Positions 31,989 through 40,020 of a stretch of DNA of 40,082 nucleotides are shown piece after piece. The stretch's first letter is position 1, and every line of letters begins with the position of its first letter. The position numbers and the translations under genes were made by a program. This DNA is from Catenulispora rubra (lineage in GTDB: Bacteria; Actinomycetota; Actinomycetes; Streptomycetales; Catenulisporaceae): positions 1 to 40,082 of the forward strand of contig NZ_JAACYW010000080.1 of the NCBI RefSeq assembly GCF_015356825.1. Direction: 5' to 3'. The notes beneath the pieces were generated by a model. The model was not told the DNA's origin and did no database searches. It worked only from the letters and a program-made list of their open reading frames with translations.

Positions 31989-32006
31989 TTTACGACCGGT
32001 CGTCTA
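31989..32006. promoter_or_regulatory. Probable TetR operator at its own promoter
   Basis: TTTACGACCGGTCGTCTA contains the perfect 12-bp palindrome ACGACCGGTCGT (31992-32003). It fills the 26-bp gap between the DUF4331 stop and the tetR start. The second copy of the core lies before the SDR genes. Confidence 0.78.
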
Positions 32007-33077
32007 TCAGCTGCCCGGCGGCGGCGACACATACGGGAAGTGGTCGAGCAGCGGCCCCGCCTCAAGCCCGGACGAGAAGTCCTGGTTCACCACCATCTTG
32101 ATGATGTTCGACGCGATGTCCTCGGCCACGCCCTTGCCGTTCTTCGTGTCGTGCCACGGGTTCCAGCAGGCGAAGGTCCCCGGTACGAACGTGATGACGT
32201 TCGGGAGCAGCCTGTCCGCGGCCCATGCGCCGTAGGCCCGCGCGGTCGGGAAGGCGTGCGGGCCCTTGTCGTAGGTGCCGCCGGCTTCGACGACCGCTGC
32301 GATGTTGTCGCGCACCTGGCCCCAGATCCCGGAAGCGGGGTCGGTCGCGGGGTTGTCCGGGCGGCCCAGCAGGTCGATCGCCGGGGCGGTGGAGTTGTAG
32401 TCCTTGACCTGGGCCGAGCCGCCGGCGAAGTCGAAGAAGGTGGTCATGTTGGGTGCCCCGGCGCGCTGGAGCTGGACCCAGGTGTCGTGCCCCTGGTCGA
32501 AGTACGCGGTGGTGGCCCAGAAGTTCAGCGGGCCCGGCCCGGTGACCTCGACCGGCACTTCGAGCACGAAGGAACGCACGCTGGTGTTCGCGAAGTCGTC
32601 GTGGGCCGGGCGCAGCGCGTCGAAGTCGGGGAAGGTGCCGGTCGCCAGCGCCTTGGTGGTGGCGACCGGGAAGGGGATGAAGTTGTGGAACGGGTCGCGG
32701 CGCTGTCCGGCGAAGAGCTTGATGCCGTGGTGGCACTCCACGACCTCCCCGACCGGGCAGTGCGGCGGCGTGATGATCCGGCCGGTGGCTGTGCGGTCGG
32801 TGGCGGCGGCTCCGGTCAGCTGCTCGACCCGCACGTGCTGCCTGCCGTCGGACCCGATCGGGAACGTAGCACGCCAGGTGATGTCCTCGACGTAGTCGCC
32901 GTCGGTGTCGACCTTGAGCTCGTACCTCGCCGCGGGGTTCCAGGGCTGGCCGTGGATCGGCGAGGTGTTCATGCCGAAGACCGTGCGCGGACCGAGCGGG
33001 CCCGCCGCGCCCGCGAAGCAGAACGCGTCGGTGATGTCCTCGGTCTCGTCCTGGGGGTAGTCGAAGTGGTGCGACAT
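32007..33077 (-). CDS. DUF4331 protein
   Basis: A 356-residue protein of the DUF4331 family, of unknown function. It begins MSHHFDYPQDETEDITDAFCFAG, the usual opening of this family, followed by GPRTVFGMNTSPI, VDTDGDYVEDITWRATFP, and C-terminal PNVITFVPGTFACWNPWHDTKNGKGVAEDIASN. No signal peptide is seen. A GGAG ribosome site lies 6 bases before ATG 33077. It starts 8 bp after the Tat-exported partner gene and is certainly in the same operon. Its position upstream of tetR, with 26 bp between, suggests some readthrough into the regulator. Confidence 0.88.
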   Translation of the reverse strand: MSHHFDYPQDETEDITDAFCFAGAAGPLGPRTVFGMNTSPIHGQPWNPAARYELKVDTDGDYVEDITWRATFPIGSDGRQHVRVEQLTGAAATDRTATGRIITPPHCPVGEVVECHHGIKLFAGQRRDPFHNFIPFPVATTKALATGTFPDFDALRPAHDDFANTSVRSFVLEVPVEVTGPGPLNFWATTAYFDQGHDTWVQLQRAGAPNMTTFFDFAGGSAQVKDYNSTAPAIDLLGRPDNPATDPASGIWGQVRDNIAAVVEAGGTYDKGPHAFPTARAYGAWAADRLLPNVITFVPGTFACWNPWHDTKNGKGVAEDIASNIIKMVVNQDFSSGLEAGPLLDHFPYVSPPPGS

Positions 33078-33085
33078 TGCTGCTC

Positions 33086-33757
33086 CTAGCGGGCCGGCGT
33101 GCGGCGGGAGTACGGGTTGCGGGAGAACGGCTGCAGCGCGAGCACGAAGAACCGGTCGCGGTAGGGGGCCTCGTCGGTGGCGCCGAACTCGGCGTACATC
33201 CACAGCACCGGCAGCTTGGCGGCGTCCCACGCGACATGGTCGGCGCGGCCGTCGGCGTGCAGGACGTTGTACCAGCCGTGCGTGAAGCCGGACAGCACGG
33301 CGACCCGGCTGGCGGCGCCACGGCCGGGGATGACGGAAGCGTCGACCGTCGTGCCATCAGCGGCGATGACGTGCGGCCACACGGAATCGGTGCTCGCGAG
33401 GTGCGGGCGCCGGTAGTAGTCCAGCACCGACACGGCCCTGACACCCTCGGGCAGGACCAGACGGGTTCCGGGCGCGAGCAGCGGGGCGTGGTAGCGCCGC
33501 TCCCTGCCGGAAACCAGGTCATCGGCAGCGGGACTGATGGCGGGATCGGCGGCGGCATCGGCGGCAGTAGTCAGGCTGCTGCCCGACCCCATCGAAGTGG
33601 CGGCCGCAGCGGAGCCGCCCTTCCCGAAGCCGTACACGACGGGAAGGGCGGCGATCCCACCGAGAACGCCTCGCCGGCCGATCAGTCCGGCGCCTTTGGT
33701 GCGCACCGGCTGCGGGCGTCCTCGTGGGTCTTTCGCGTGGGGGGAGATCAGCGACAT
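33086..33757 (-). CDS. Tat-exported protein of unknown function, DUF4331 partner
   Basis: Not recognised. The 223-residue product has a twin-arginine type leader (GRRGVLGGIAALPVVYGFGKGGSAAAA, residues about 27-53), then a Ser/Ala-rich linker to about 80. The mature domain contains YHAPLLAPGTRLVLPEGVRAVSVLDYYRRPHLAS, VLSGFTHGWYNVLHADGRADHVAWDAAKLPVLWMYAEFG and ends RNPYSRRTPAR, apparently complete but short. There are no obvious catalytic motifs and no Cys in the mature part. It lies directly before the DUF4331 gene (8-bp gap). The start lacks a clear ribosome site. Confidence 0.75.
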   Translation of the reverse strand: MSLISPHAKDPRGRPQPVRTKGAGLIGRRGVLGGIAALPVVYGFGKGGSAAAATSMGSGSSLTTAADAAADPAISPAADDLVSGRERRYHAPLLAPGTRLVLPEGVRAVSVLDYYRRPHLASTDSVWPHVIAADGTTVDASVIPGRGAASRVAVLSGFTHGWYNVLHADGRADHVAWDAAKLPVLWMYAEFGATDEAPYRDRFFVLALQPFSRNPYSRRTPAR

Positions 33758-33872
33758 GCGCCAAATCTAAGATCCAGCCCGCCTTCGCATCAGCGGCAAA
33801 TGCGACATCTTCGATGGGCATTCCGACTCGGAGAGGGCGCCGGTCGGCGGTGCCCGCAGGCTGGACCGCCCC

Positions 33873-35582
33873 TCACGGCGTGATGGTGACCGAGCTGGCG
33901 TTGGACACGTTGGTGATGTGCGCGGCGGCCAACGTCGTGGCCGGGCTGGAGCTGCCGGACGGGACGATGTTCTGCAGCCTCACGTTGCTGATGGTGCCGC
34001 CGGGCAGGCCGGTGATCCGGCTGGCGGTCTTGTCGGCGGCCCGGAGCTTCACGTTGGTGACGTTCACGTTCTGTATGGGGCCGACCCCCGCGGACTCCGT
34101 CATGAAGGCGAGCCAGCACTGGTTGCCCGCGTTGTTGAAGTCCAGCCGCTCCACGTCGATGTCGCTGAACGTGATGCCGCTGGCCGGCACGGTCCCGTAC
34201 TTGTGGTCGATGCCGACGGCGACCGCCGCGTCGTAGACGACGACCTGCTGGAAGGTGATGTTGGACTGCGGCTGGTCGACACCCTGGCCGACCTTCACCG
34301 CGTAGCAGTACGTCCAGCACACCAGGTCGGTGAAGGTCACGGTGTCCAGCGGCTGCGGCTGGCCCGGCACCTGGCCCGTGATGTCCGTGTTCGAGGCCCA
34401 CGTCTTGGTGCTGAAGTTGTCGTCCAGGCCGATGCCGATCGCGTGCGTGACGCTGACGCCGCTGGACTCGGTCACGTCGACGCCGTCGTTCTCGCCCATG
34501 TCGAACCGGTTGAAGACCTTGAGGTTGGTGAACGTCACGTTCGACGACCGGAGCGGGATGACGCTCCAGCTGCTGGACTCCCGGAACGTGACACCGTCGC
34601 AGGCGAAGCCGTTCACCCACACCGGCACGAGCAGGTTCACCCCGAGGTTGCTGGGCCCCAGCGACGCCATCCCGTTGCCGTCGATGACGCCGCGGCCGTA
34701 GAGGCTGATGTTGGAGGAGTAGAAGTCGGTGCTCACCAACCAGGTCAGGTCCCGGTTCTGCGAGCTCTTGTGCCCGTCCACGGTGTAGTGGGCGGCGTCG
34801 CCGGTGTACCGCAGTACCGCACCGGGCTCCAGGTAGAGCGCTGTGTTGCTCAGCAGCACCAGGTTGCCGACGTTGTAGACACCCTGCGGCACGTAGACGG
34901 TGCCCTGGCCGCCGTTGCCGGAACCCCAGGACGAGGCGTCGGCGATGGCGTTGCTGAACGCCTGCGTCGAGTAGCCGCCGGTCCCCGGCTGCGCGTTGTA
35001 CCGCGAGGCCGTCACGTTGAAGATCCCGTCACCGCCGCTCGGCGGCTGGTTCGTCTCCTGCGGGTCGAAGGCCAGGACCAGCTGGGGCCGGCCGTCCAGC
35101 TTGACGATGTAGTAGCCGTCGCCGGGAAGGGTGAAGTTCAGGGTGGAGCCGCTGACACTCGCGGAGATGCCGAGCTTCTGGGGCGTGATGCTCCACGACC
35201 CGATGTTCGTGTTGTTGACCTTCGTGACGGCCACCTGCGCACTGCCCGGGCCCATCGCCAGCTGCGCGATGTCGTAGCCGGTGAACTTCTGGACCGGGAC
35301 CGGGGTGCCGTTGACGGTGATCCGGTAGTCGGTGGACGCGGGGTAGATCGACGGCACCGGATACACCTGCAACGCGGCGGCATCCTGGGTCACCGCAGCA
35401 CCCTGTGGCACGGCACCGTCCCGGGGCGCGGCGTTCGCCGCCGACGACATGCCCGGGGCGAAGCCGTACAGGACTCCGCCGGCCCCGATCACGCCGGCGG
35501 CGCCGAGGAAGGCGCGCCGGCTCACCTCGGATTTGGGGGACTCAGCGCTCGGTTCTATACGTGGTTCTTTGCGCGATTCCAT
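33873..35582 (-). CDS. Secreted beta-helix glycosidase, GH28/GH49-like
   Basis: A 569-residue Tat-exported protein (SRRAFLGAAGVIGAGGVLYGF near residues 21-41). Residues about 80-190 form a beta-sandwich-like domain, then a right-handed beta-helix to the end with pectinase-type rungs (YGRGVIDGNGM, NVTFTNLKVFNRFDMGENDGVDV, GIGLDDNFSTKTW). Acidic residues in ENDGVDV and GLDD correspond to the catalytic Asp cluster of clan GH-N. The GHG and RIK motifs of standard polygalacturonases are missing, and the N-domain plus helix architecture is closer to GH49 dextranase-like enzymes. The start ATG 35582 follows AAGGA with a long spacer; TTG 35606 is unlikely. It is divergent from the GH64 gene, so the two may share control. 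Confidence 0.82.
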   Translation of the reverse strand: MESRKEPRIEPSAESPKSEVSRRAFLGAAGVIGAGGVLYGFAPGMSSAANAAPRDGAVPQGAAVTQDAAALQVYPVPSIYPASTDYRITVNGTPVPVQKFTGYDIAQLAMGPGSAQVAVTKVNNTNIGSWSITPQKLGISASVSGSTLNFTLPGDGYYIVKLDGRPQLVLAFDPQETNQPPSGGDGIFNVTASRYNAQPGTGGYSTQAFSNAIADASSWGSGNGGQGTVYVPQGVYNVGNLVLLSNTALYLEPGAVLRYTGDAAHYTVDGHKSSQNRDLTWLVSTDFYSSNISLYGRGVIDGNGMASLGPSNLGVNLLVPVWVNGFACDGVTFRESSSWSVIPLRSSNVTFTNLKVFNRFDMGENDGVDVTESSGVSVTHAIGIGLDDNFSTKTWASNTDITGQVPGQPQPLDTVTFTDLVCWTYCYAVKVGQGVDQPQSNITFQQVVVYDAAVAVGIDHKYGTVPASGITFSDIDVERLDFNNAGNQCWLAFMTESAGVGPIQNVNVTNVKLRAADKTASRITGLPGGTISNVRLQNIVPSGSSSPATTLAAAHITNVSNASSVTITP

Positions 35583-36086
35583 GTGGGATTCCAATCCTTC
35601 GGGCAACTCTTGGCCACGCCGCTCCCACGAGGACTCACTGTGACGAGCAGCGAAGTCCGTGTCAAGCCCCGTCGAACACGGATGAACGTGACAACAGAGA
35701 AATCAAACAGAGATCACCAGCGATTGCACAGATCCAACCACTGAGTCTGCCCTCGATGAGCAGCCCTGATGCCGTTTCCGTGTTGCGCACCTGTGTCCGG
35801 CCGCTGTGAAACGAGCACGCCCGCTTGGCTTTCTGACCACTGGTTCAGTAATCAACCAACGGCTGACCGGTGCTTACCTGCGCACAGACCTCTTGACAGA
35901 CCCACTGGTCTAGTCCAGCTTGATGAACTACGCCGCATTCGCTCGACCCGCCGGATCCCTCCGCTCCCACCGCGGCGGACCCGCCCCACCTGCTCCGCAA
36001 TCGCACAAGAAGCCACAGCGCCGGTCCCGCGCGCCGACGGCACTCGGACCACACGCCGACCACCCCACGTGAGGAGCACTGGATCC
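35583..36086. promoter_or_regulatory. Divergent promoter region of the secreted glycosidases
   Basis: These 504 bases separate the beta-helix gene and the GH64 gene. They hold TTGACA at 35893-35898 followed at once by a DasR-like operator. The stretch 35690-35870 is AT-richer than the genes around it. An inverted repeat TGGTT/AACCA is near 35841-35858. Open frames in it lack coding character, so no gene is called. Confidence 0.55.
35904..35919. promoter_or_regulatory. DasR-like operator (dre) before the GH64 gene
   Basis: ACTGGTCTAGTCCAGC matches 14 of 16 positions of the palindromic DasR consensus ACTGGTCTAGACCAGT known from Streptomyces chitinase and GlcNAc genes. It sits just downstream of a TTGACA -35 element (35893-35898), where bound repressor would cover the promoter. 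Transcription would then leave a leader of about 160 bases before ATG 36087. Confidence 0.7.
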
Positions 36087-37712
36087 ATGATCACCCGAAG
36101 AAACCTGTTCGCAGCCGCTGCCGCCACAGCCGTCCTGCCCTCGGTCGCCGGCCTCGCCACGCGCGCCTCGGCCGCCACCGGCAGCACGCTGAACATCGAC
36201 CTGCGGAACAACACGGGCTCCAACACGGTCTACGCCTACGTCACGGGCCTGGCGATCGACAACGGCAACGCCTGGTTCCTCCTGCGGTCCGACGGCCGGA
36301 CCCCGTACTACCCGCCGTCCCCGTCCTCGACCCTGACGCCGCTCGGGGCGAACTGCGCCATCCCGCTCGGCGCGAGCGGCTCGACCACCCGGATCACCAT
36401 CCCGCACCTGGCCGGCGGCCGCATCTGGTTCTCCATCGGCAACCCTCTGACGTTCCTGGTGAACCCCGGGCCGGCGCTGGTCTTCCCGTCGGTGAGCAAT
36501 CCGGCGGACCCCAACATCAACCTGATGTGGGACTTCTGCGAGTTCACCTTCAACAGCACGAACCTGTGGGCGAACATCAGCATGGTCGATTTCGTGGCCA
36601 TCCCGATCGGGCTGACGTCCACCGGCGCGGCCGGCACGCAGACCGCCCCGGGCCTGCCCGCCGGCGCGCTGGACACCGTCTGCGGCGCGTTGCAGGCCCA
36701 GAGCGCGGCCGACGGACAGGGCTGGGACCAGCTCATCGTCACCTCGGGCGGGGCGAACCTGCGGGCGCTGAGCCCCAACAACGGGATCGCACAGAACTCC
36801 TCGCTGTTCGCCGGGTACTTCAACGGGTACCTGGACCAGGTCTGGTCGAAGTACAGCTCCCAGACGCTGTCCATCGACACCCAGGCGCAGTGGGGCACCG
36901 TGACCGGAAACGTATCCGGCGGCGTGCTGAACTTCCCCGGCGTCGGCTCGTTCGGCCGGCCCTCCAGCGCCGACATCTTCAGCTGCAACTCAGGGCCCTT
37001 CAACACCAGCGGCGTGGAGATGGGCGCGCTGACCGCGCGGATCAGCGCCGCGATCAACCGCACCACGCTGCTGATCGACTCCGACCAGCCGGCCGGGGAG
37101 AACCCCGCGAACTACTACCAGTACCCGCAGACCAACCACTACGCCCGGATCGTCCACGCCACCAGCGTCGACGGCCGCGGCTACGCCTTCCCGTACGACG
37201 ACGTGGCCCCGACCGGCGGCGTGGACCAGTCCGGCGCGGTCGTCGACCAGAACCCCACGCTGCTCACCGTGACCCTCAGCCCGGTCCACGGCGGCGGAGG
37301 CGGCGGCAACCCGGTCATCCAGGTGCAGGCCGAGGACGGGACGCTGCACGGCCTGGGCACCGAGGCGATCTATCCCGGCTACACCGGCAGCGGATACGTC
37401 GCGGGCTGGAACCACGACGGCCAGTGGGTCGACCTCCATCCGAGCGTCAACCAGGCCGGCCCGTACACCCTGACCCTGCGCTACTCCGCAGCCGCGGGCA
37501 ACGCCTCGCGGTACATCTACGTGAACGGCTCAGGGGTCGTGAACAACCTGACCCTGCCCGGCACCGGCTCCTGGTCCTCGTGGAACACGGTCACCGTCCC
37601 CAACGTCGCCCTGAACGCCGGGTCGAACACGATCTCCGTGATCTACAACAGCTCGCTCGGCAGCTCGAACTACCTCAACCTCGACGAGATCACCCTGCAG
37701 TACGCCGGCTGA
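36087..37712 (+). CDS. Secreted GH64 beta-1,3-glucanase with CBM6-type module
   Basis: A 541-residue exported enzyme that cleaves beta-1,3-glucan, probably releasing laminari-oligosaccharides from fungal or other walls. A Tat-type leader (TRRNLFAAAAATAVLPSVAG) covers residues 1-30. The GH64 domain follows to about 400: STLNIDLRNNTGSNTVYAYVTGL, MWDFCEFTF with Glu 152 and ISMVDFVAIPIGL with Asp 168, the 16-residue spacing of the known catalytic pair. A Gly-rich linker leads to a CBM6/35-like module (residues about 409-541, VQAEDGTLHGLG and SNYLNLDEITLQYAG). GAGGAG precedes ATG 36087; the longer frame to 35769 is rejected. A DasR-like site lies in its promoter, and the GH27 gene follows after 32 bp. 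Confidence 0.9.
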   Translation: MITRRNLFAAAAATAVLPSVAGLATRASAATGSTLNIDLRNNTGSNTVYAYVTGLAIDNGNAWFLLRSDGRTPYYPPSPSSTLTPLGANCAIPLGASGSTTRITIPHLAGGRIWFSIGNPLTFLVNPGPALVFPSVSNPADPNINLMWDFCEFTFNSTNLWANISMVDFVAIPIGLTSTGAAGTQTAPGLPAGALDTVCGALQAQSAADGQGWDQLIVTSGGANLRALSPNNGIAQNSSLFAGYFNGYLDQVWSKYSSQTLSIDTQAQWGTVTGNVSGGVLNFPGVGSFGRPSSADIFSCNSGPFNTSGVEMGALTARISAAINRTTLLIDSDQPAGENPANYYQYPQTNHYARIVHATSVDGRGYAFPYDDVAPTGGVDQSGAVVDQNPTLLTVTLSPVHGGGGGGNPVIQVQAEDGTLHGLGTEAIYPGYTGSGYVAGWNHDGQWVDLHPSVNQAGPYTLTLRYSAAAGNASRYIYVNGSGVVNNLTLPGTGSWSSWNTVTVPNVALNAGSNTISVIYNSSLGSSNYLNLDEITLQYAG

Positions 37713-37744
37713 GCGTCGATCCTTATCCACCCTCGGGAGCCCCA

Positions 37745-39961
37745 GTGAGAACATCCTCGCCCGCACAACCCCAACGACTCCGTTTCCTGGCCGCGTTCCT
37801 GGCCCTGGCCCTGGCGTTCTTCGTCGTGGACGGCCGCCAGACCCGGGCGCACGCGCAGGCCAACGGAGCCGCGACCACCCCGTTGATGGGCTGGAGCAGC
37901 TGGTCGTTCCTGCGCAACCACCCCACCGAGGCCGCCATGAAGGCCCAGGCGCTGGCGATGTCGACCAGCGGCCTGGTCGACGCCGGGTACCAGTACGTCA
38001 ACCTGGACGACTTCTATTACCTCGATCCGCAGAACACTGTGGACGCCTATGGCCGGTGGGTCACCGACACCAGCAAGTTTCCGGACGGGATGGCGGATCT
38101 GGGTTCGTACATCCACTCCCTCGGTGAGAAGTTCGGGATGTACCTGACGCCGGGCATACCGGTGGCCGCTTACAACCAGAACACGCCGATCGCCGGGACG
38201 TCGTTCCACGCGCGCGACATCGTCTCCAACACCAGCAGCTACGAGACGAACTACAACTTCGGCAGCGGCCGGATGTACTACATCGACTTCGGCAAGAACC
38301 CGACGGCCGCGCAGGCGTATCTGAACTCCTGGGCCAACCAGCTCGCGGGCTATGGCATCGACTACCTGAAGATCGACGGCGTCAGCCCGAATGATGGGGA
38401 CTCTCAGGGGGTTGCTGACGTCCAGCACTGGTCGGCCGCGCTCAACCAGACCGGACGCACCATTCACCTGGAACTGTCCAACAAGCTGACGATCGCGAAC
38501 GCCGCGTCCTGGCAGCAGTACTCGAACGGCTGGCGCATCGAGGACGACGTCGAGTGCTACTGCGGCGCCAACGGTTCCCCCTTTCCGCTGACCGACTGGA
38601 ACAACGTGGCTCTCCGCTTCTCCGACGTCGTGCCGTGGATCGGCGTCGGCGGCACCGGCGGGTGGAACGACTTGGACTCGATCGAGGTCGGCAACGGCTC
38701 GAACGACGGTTTGACCGTCGACGAGCGCAAGACGCAGCTGACGTTGTGGGCGATCGAGAACTCGAACCTGACGCTCGGTGTGGACCTGACGAACCTGGAC
38801 TCGACGGATGTCGGGCTGCTGACCAACCCAGAGGTGCTGGCCGTGGACCAGGCCGGGCACCCGGCGCGTGCGGTGGACCGTACGACGCAGCAGCAGGCCT
38901 GGTACGCGGCCAACGGCGATGGCAGCTACACGGTCGCGCTGTTCAACCTGGCCGGTTCGGCCGCGACCGCGTCCGTGAACTGGCAGGACATCGGGTTCAC
39001 CGGTTCGGCGGCCACGGTGCACGACGACTGGTCGCACGGCGATCTCGGCAGTTTCAACTCCGGCTACAGCGTCTCGTTGCCCGCGCACGGCGCGACGCTG
39101 CTGAAGGTGGTGCCGACCGGGGCGGTCGGCTACACGGCGATGTCGTACAACATCGTCAATGCCAACAGTGGTCTGAACCTGGCGACCTCGGGCTCGTCGG
39201 TGGTGCAGCAGAGTGCTGACAACGCGCTGGACCAAGAGTGGCAGCCGGTGCCGGTCGGGGACGGCAGCTACAAGGTCCTGAACCGCACCAGCCAGCAGCA
39301 GCTGGCCGTTCCGTCTGGTAGCCAGGGCGCTCAGCTGGTCCAGGCAGGCGACGACAACGCCACCGATACTCAGTGGCGGCTCGTCCCGACGGGCAGCGGC
39401 TCATACACCTTGAAGTCCCCGTCCGACGGCTTACTCGCCGACGTCTCCGGCGGTTCGAAGAGCTCCGGCGCACCGGTGATCCAGTGGCCTGCCAACGGCG
39501 GCACCAACCAGAAGTGGACCCTGGTGCCGGTGCCGGACCCGAACGTCGCGTACCGCGTCGAGAACCTGGCGACCGGTGGCCGGCTGGACGTGAACAACGA
39601 CTCCACCGCCGACGGCGCGACCCTGCTCCAGTACTCCGACAACGGCCAGGCCGACCAGAAGTGGAGGTTCGTCAAGCAAGCGAGCGGCGCGTACACGATC
39701 GTCAACGCCAACAGCGGCAAGCTGGTCAACATCCCCGGACCAACCACCGCCGCCGGCACCCAGCTCATCCAGTTCGGCGACGACGGCGGCAGCAACGGCC
39801 GGTGGACGCTGGTGGATGAGGGGCCGGGCGCCGTCGGGCTGAAGAGCGTCTACGACGGCCTGATGATCGACCTCAGCAACAGCAGCACCGTGCCGGGCGC
39901 CGCCGTGATCCAGTTCCCGGCCGACGGCGGCGTCAACCAGGGGTGGTCGCTCGTGCCCTGA
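37745..39961 (+). CDS. Secreted GH27 alpha-galactosidase-like enzyme with two ricin-type lectin domains
   Basis: A 738-residue exported protein. A hydrophobic signal peptide (FLAAFLALALAFFVV, residues about 13-27) is followed by the GH27 barrel: TPLMGWSSWSFLR, YQYVNLDDFYYL, GIDYLKIDGVS with the probable nucleophile Asp 211, and WRIEDDVECYCG with the probable acid/base Asp 268. A beta-sandwich lies at about 380-455. Two beta-trefoil lectin domains follow, with six QxW-type repeats (EWQPVPVG, QWRLVPTG, QKWTLVPV, QKWRFVKQ, GRWTLVDE and QGWSLVP). GGGAG lies 6 bases before GTG 37745; the frame upstream is a shadow of the GH64 gene. A rare TTA codon is at 39431-39433, so translation may depend on the bldA tRNA. 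Likely substrate: alpha-galactosides or related alpha-sugars on polysaccharides. Confidence 0.88.
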   Translation: MRTSSPAQPQRLRFLAAFLALALAFFVVDGRQTRAHAQANGAATTPLMGWSSWSFLRNHPTEAAMKAQALAMSTSGLVDAGYQYVNLDDFYYLDPQNTVDAYGRWVTDTSKFPDGMADLGSYIHSLGEKFGMYLTPGIPVAAYNQNTPIAGTSFHARDIVSNTSSYETNYNFGSGRMYYIDFGKNPTAAQAYLNSWANQLAGYGIDYLKIDGVSPNDGDSQGVADVQHWSAALNQTGRTIHLELSNKLTIANAASWQQYSNGWRIEDDVECYCGANGSPFPLTDWNNVALRFSDVVPWIGVGGTGGWNDLDSIEVGNGSNDGLTVDERKTQLTLWAIENSNLTLGVDLTNLDSTDVGLLTNPEVLAVDQAGHPARAVDRTTQQQAWYAANGDGSYTVALFNLAGSAATASVNWQDIGFTGSAATVHDDWSHGDLGSFNSGYSVSLPAHGATLLKVVPTGAVGYTAMSYNIVNANSGLNLATSGSSVVQQSADNALDQEWQPVPVGDGSYKVLNRTSQQQLAVPSGSQGAQLVQAGDDNATDTQWRLVPTGSGSYTLKSPSDGLLADVSGGSKSSGAPVIQWPANGGTNQKWTLVPVPDPNVAYRVENLATGGRLDVNNDSTADGATLLQYSDNGQADQKWRFVKQASGAYTIVNANSGKLVNIPGPTTAAGTQLIQFGDDGGSNGRWTLVDEGPGAVGLKSVYDGLMIDLSNSSTVPGAAVIQFPADGGVNQGWSLVP

Positions 39962-39974
39962 GGCGGCTGCCGGG

Positions 39975-40020
39975 CGGGGCGGCGGGTCGCGGAGAACCCT
40001 GCGAGATGCCGCCCCGTTTT
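39975..40020 (+). terminator. Terminator after the GH27 gene
   Basis: CGGGGCGGC (39975-39983) pairs with GCCGCCCCG (40008-40016) and is followed by TTTT. The loop of 24 bases can form a small inner pairing (GGGT/ACCC). It lies 14 bp after the stop and fits a factor-independent terminator of the GH64-GH27 operon. The remaining 62 bases to the window end show no feature. Confidence 0.75.

Noticed and set aside
32062..33558. 498-codon minus-strand frame spanning DUF4331 and its partner
   Set aside because: It is in another frame of the same strand; the two genes with family homology and a ribosome site explain the region.
35839..35858. Second DasR site upstream of GH64
   Set aside because: ACTGGTTCAG matches only half of the consensus.
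36527..37744. Long N-terminal extension of the GH27 protein
   Set aside because: The added sequence is Arg-rich shadow of the GH64 gene; GTG 37745 has a ribosome site and a signal peptide follows.
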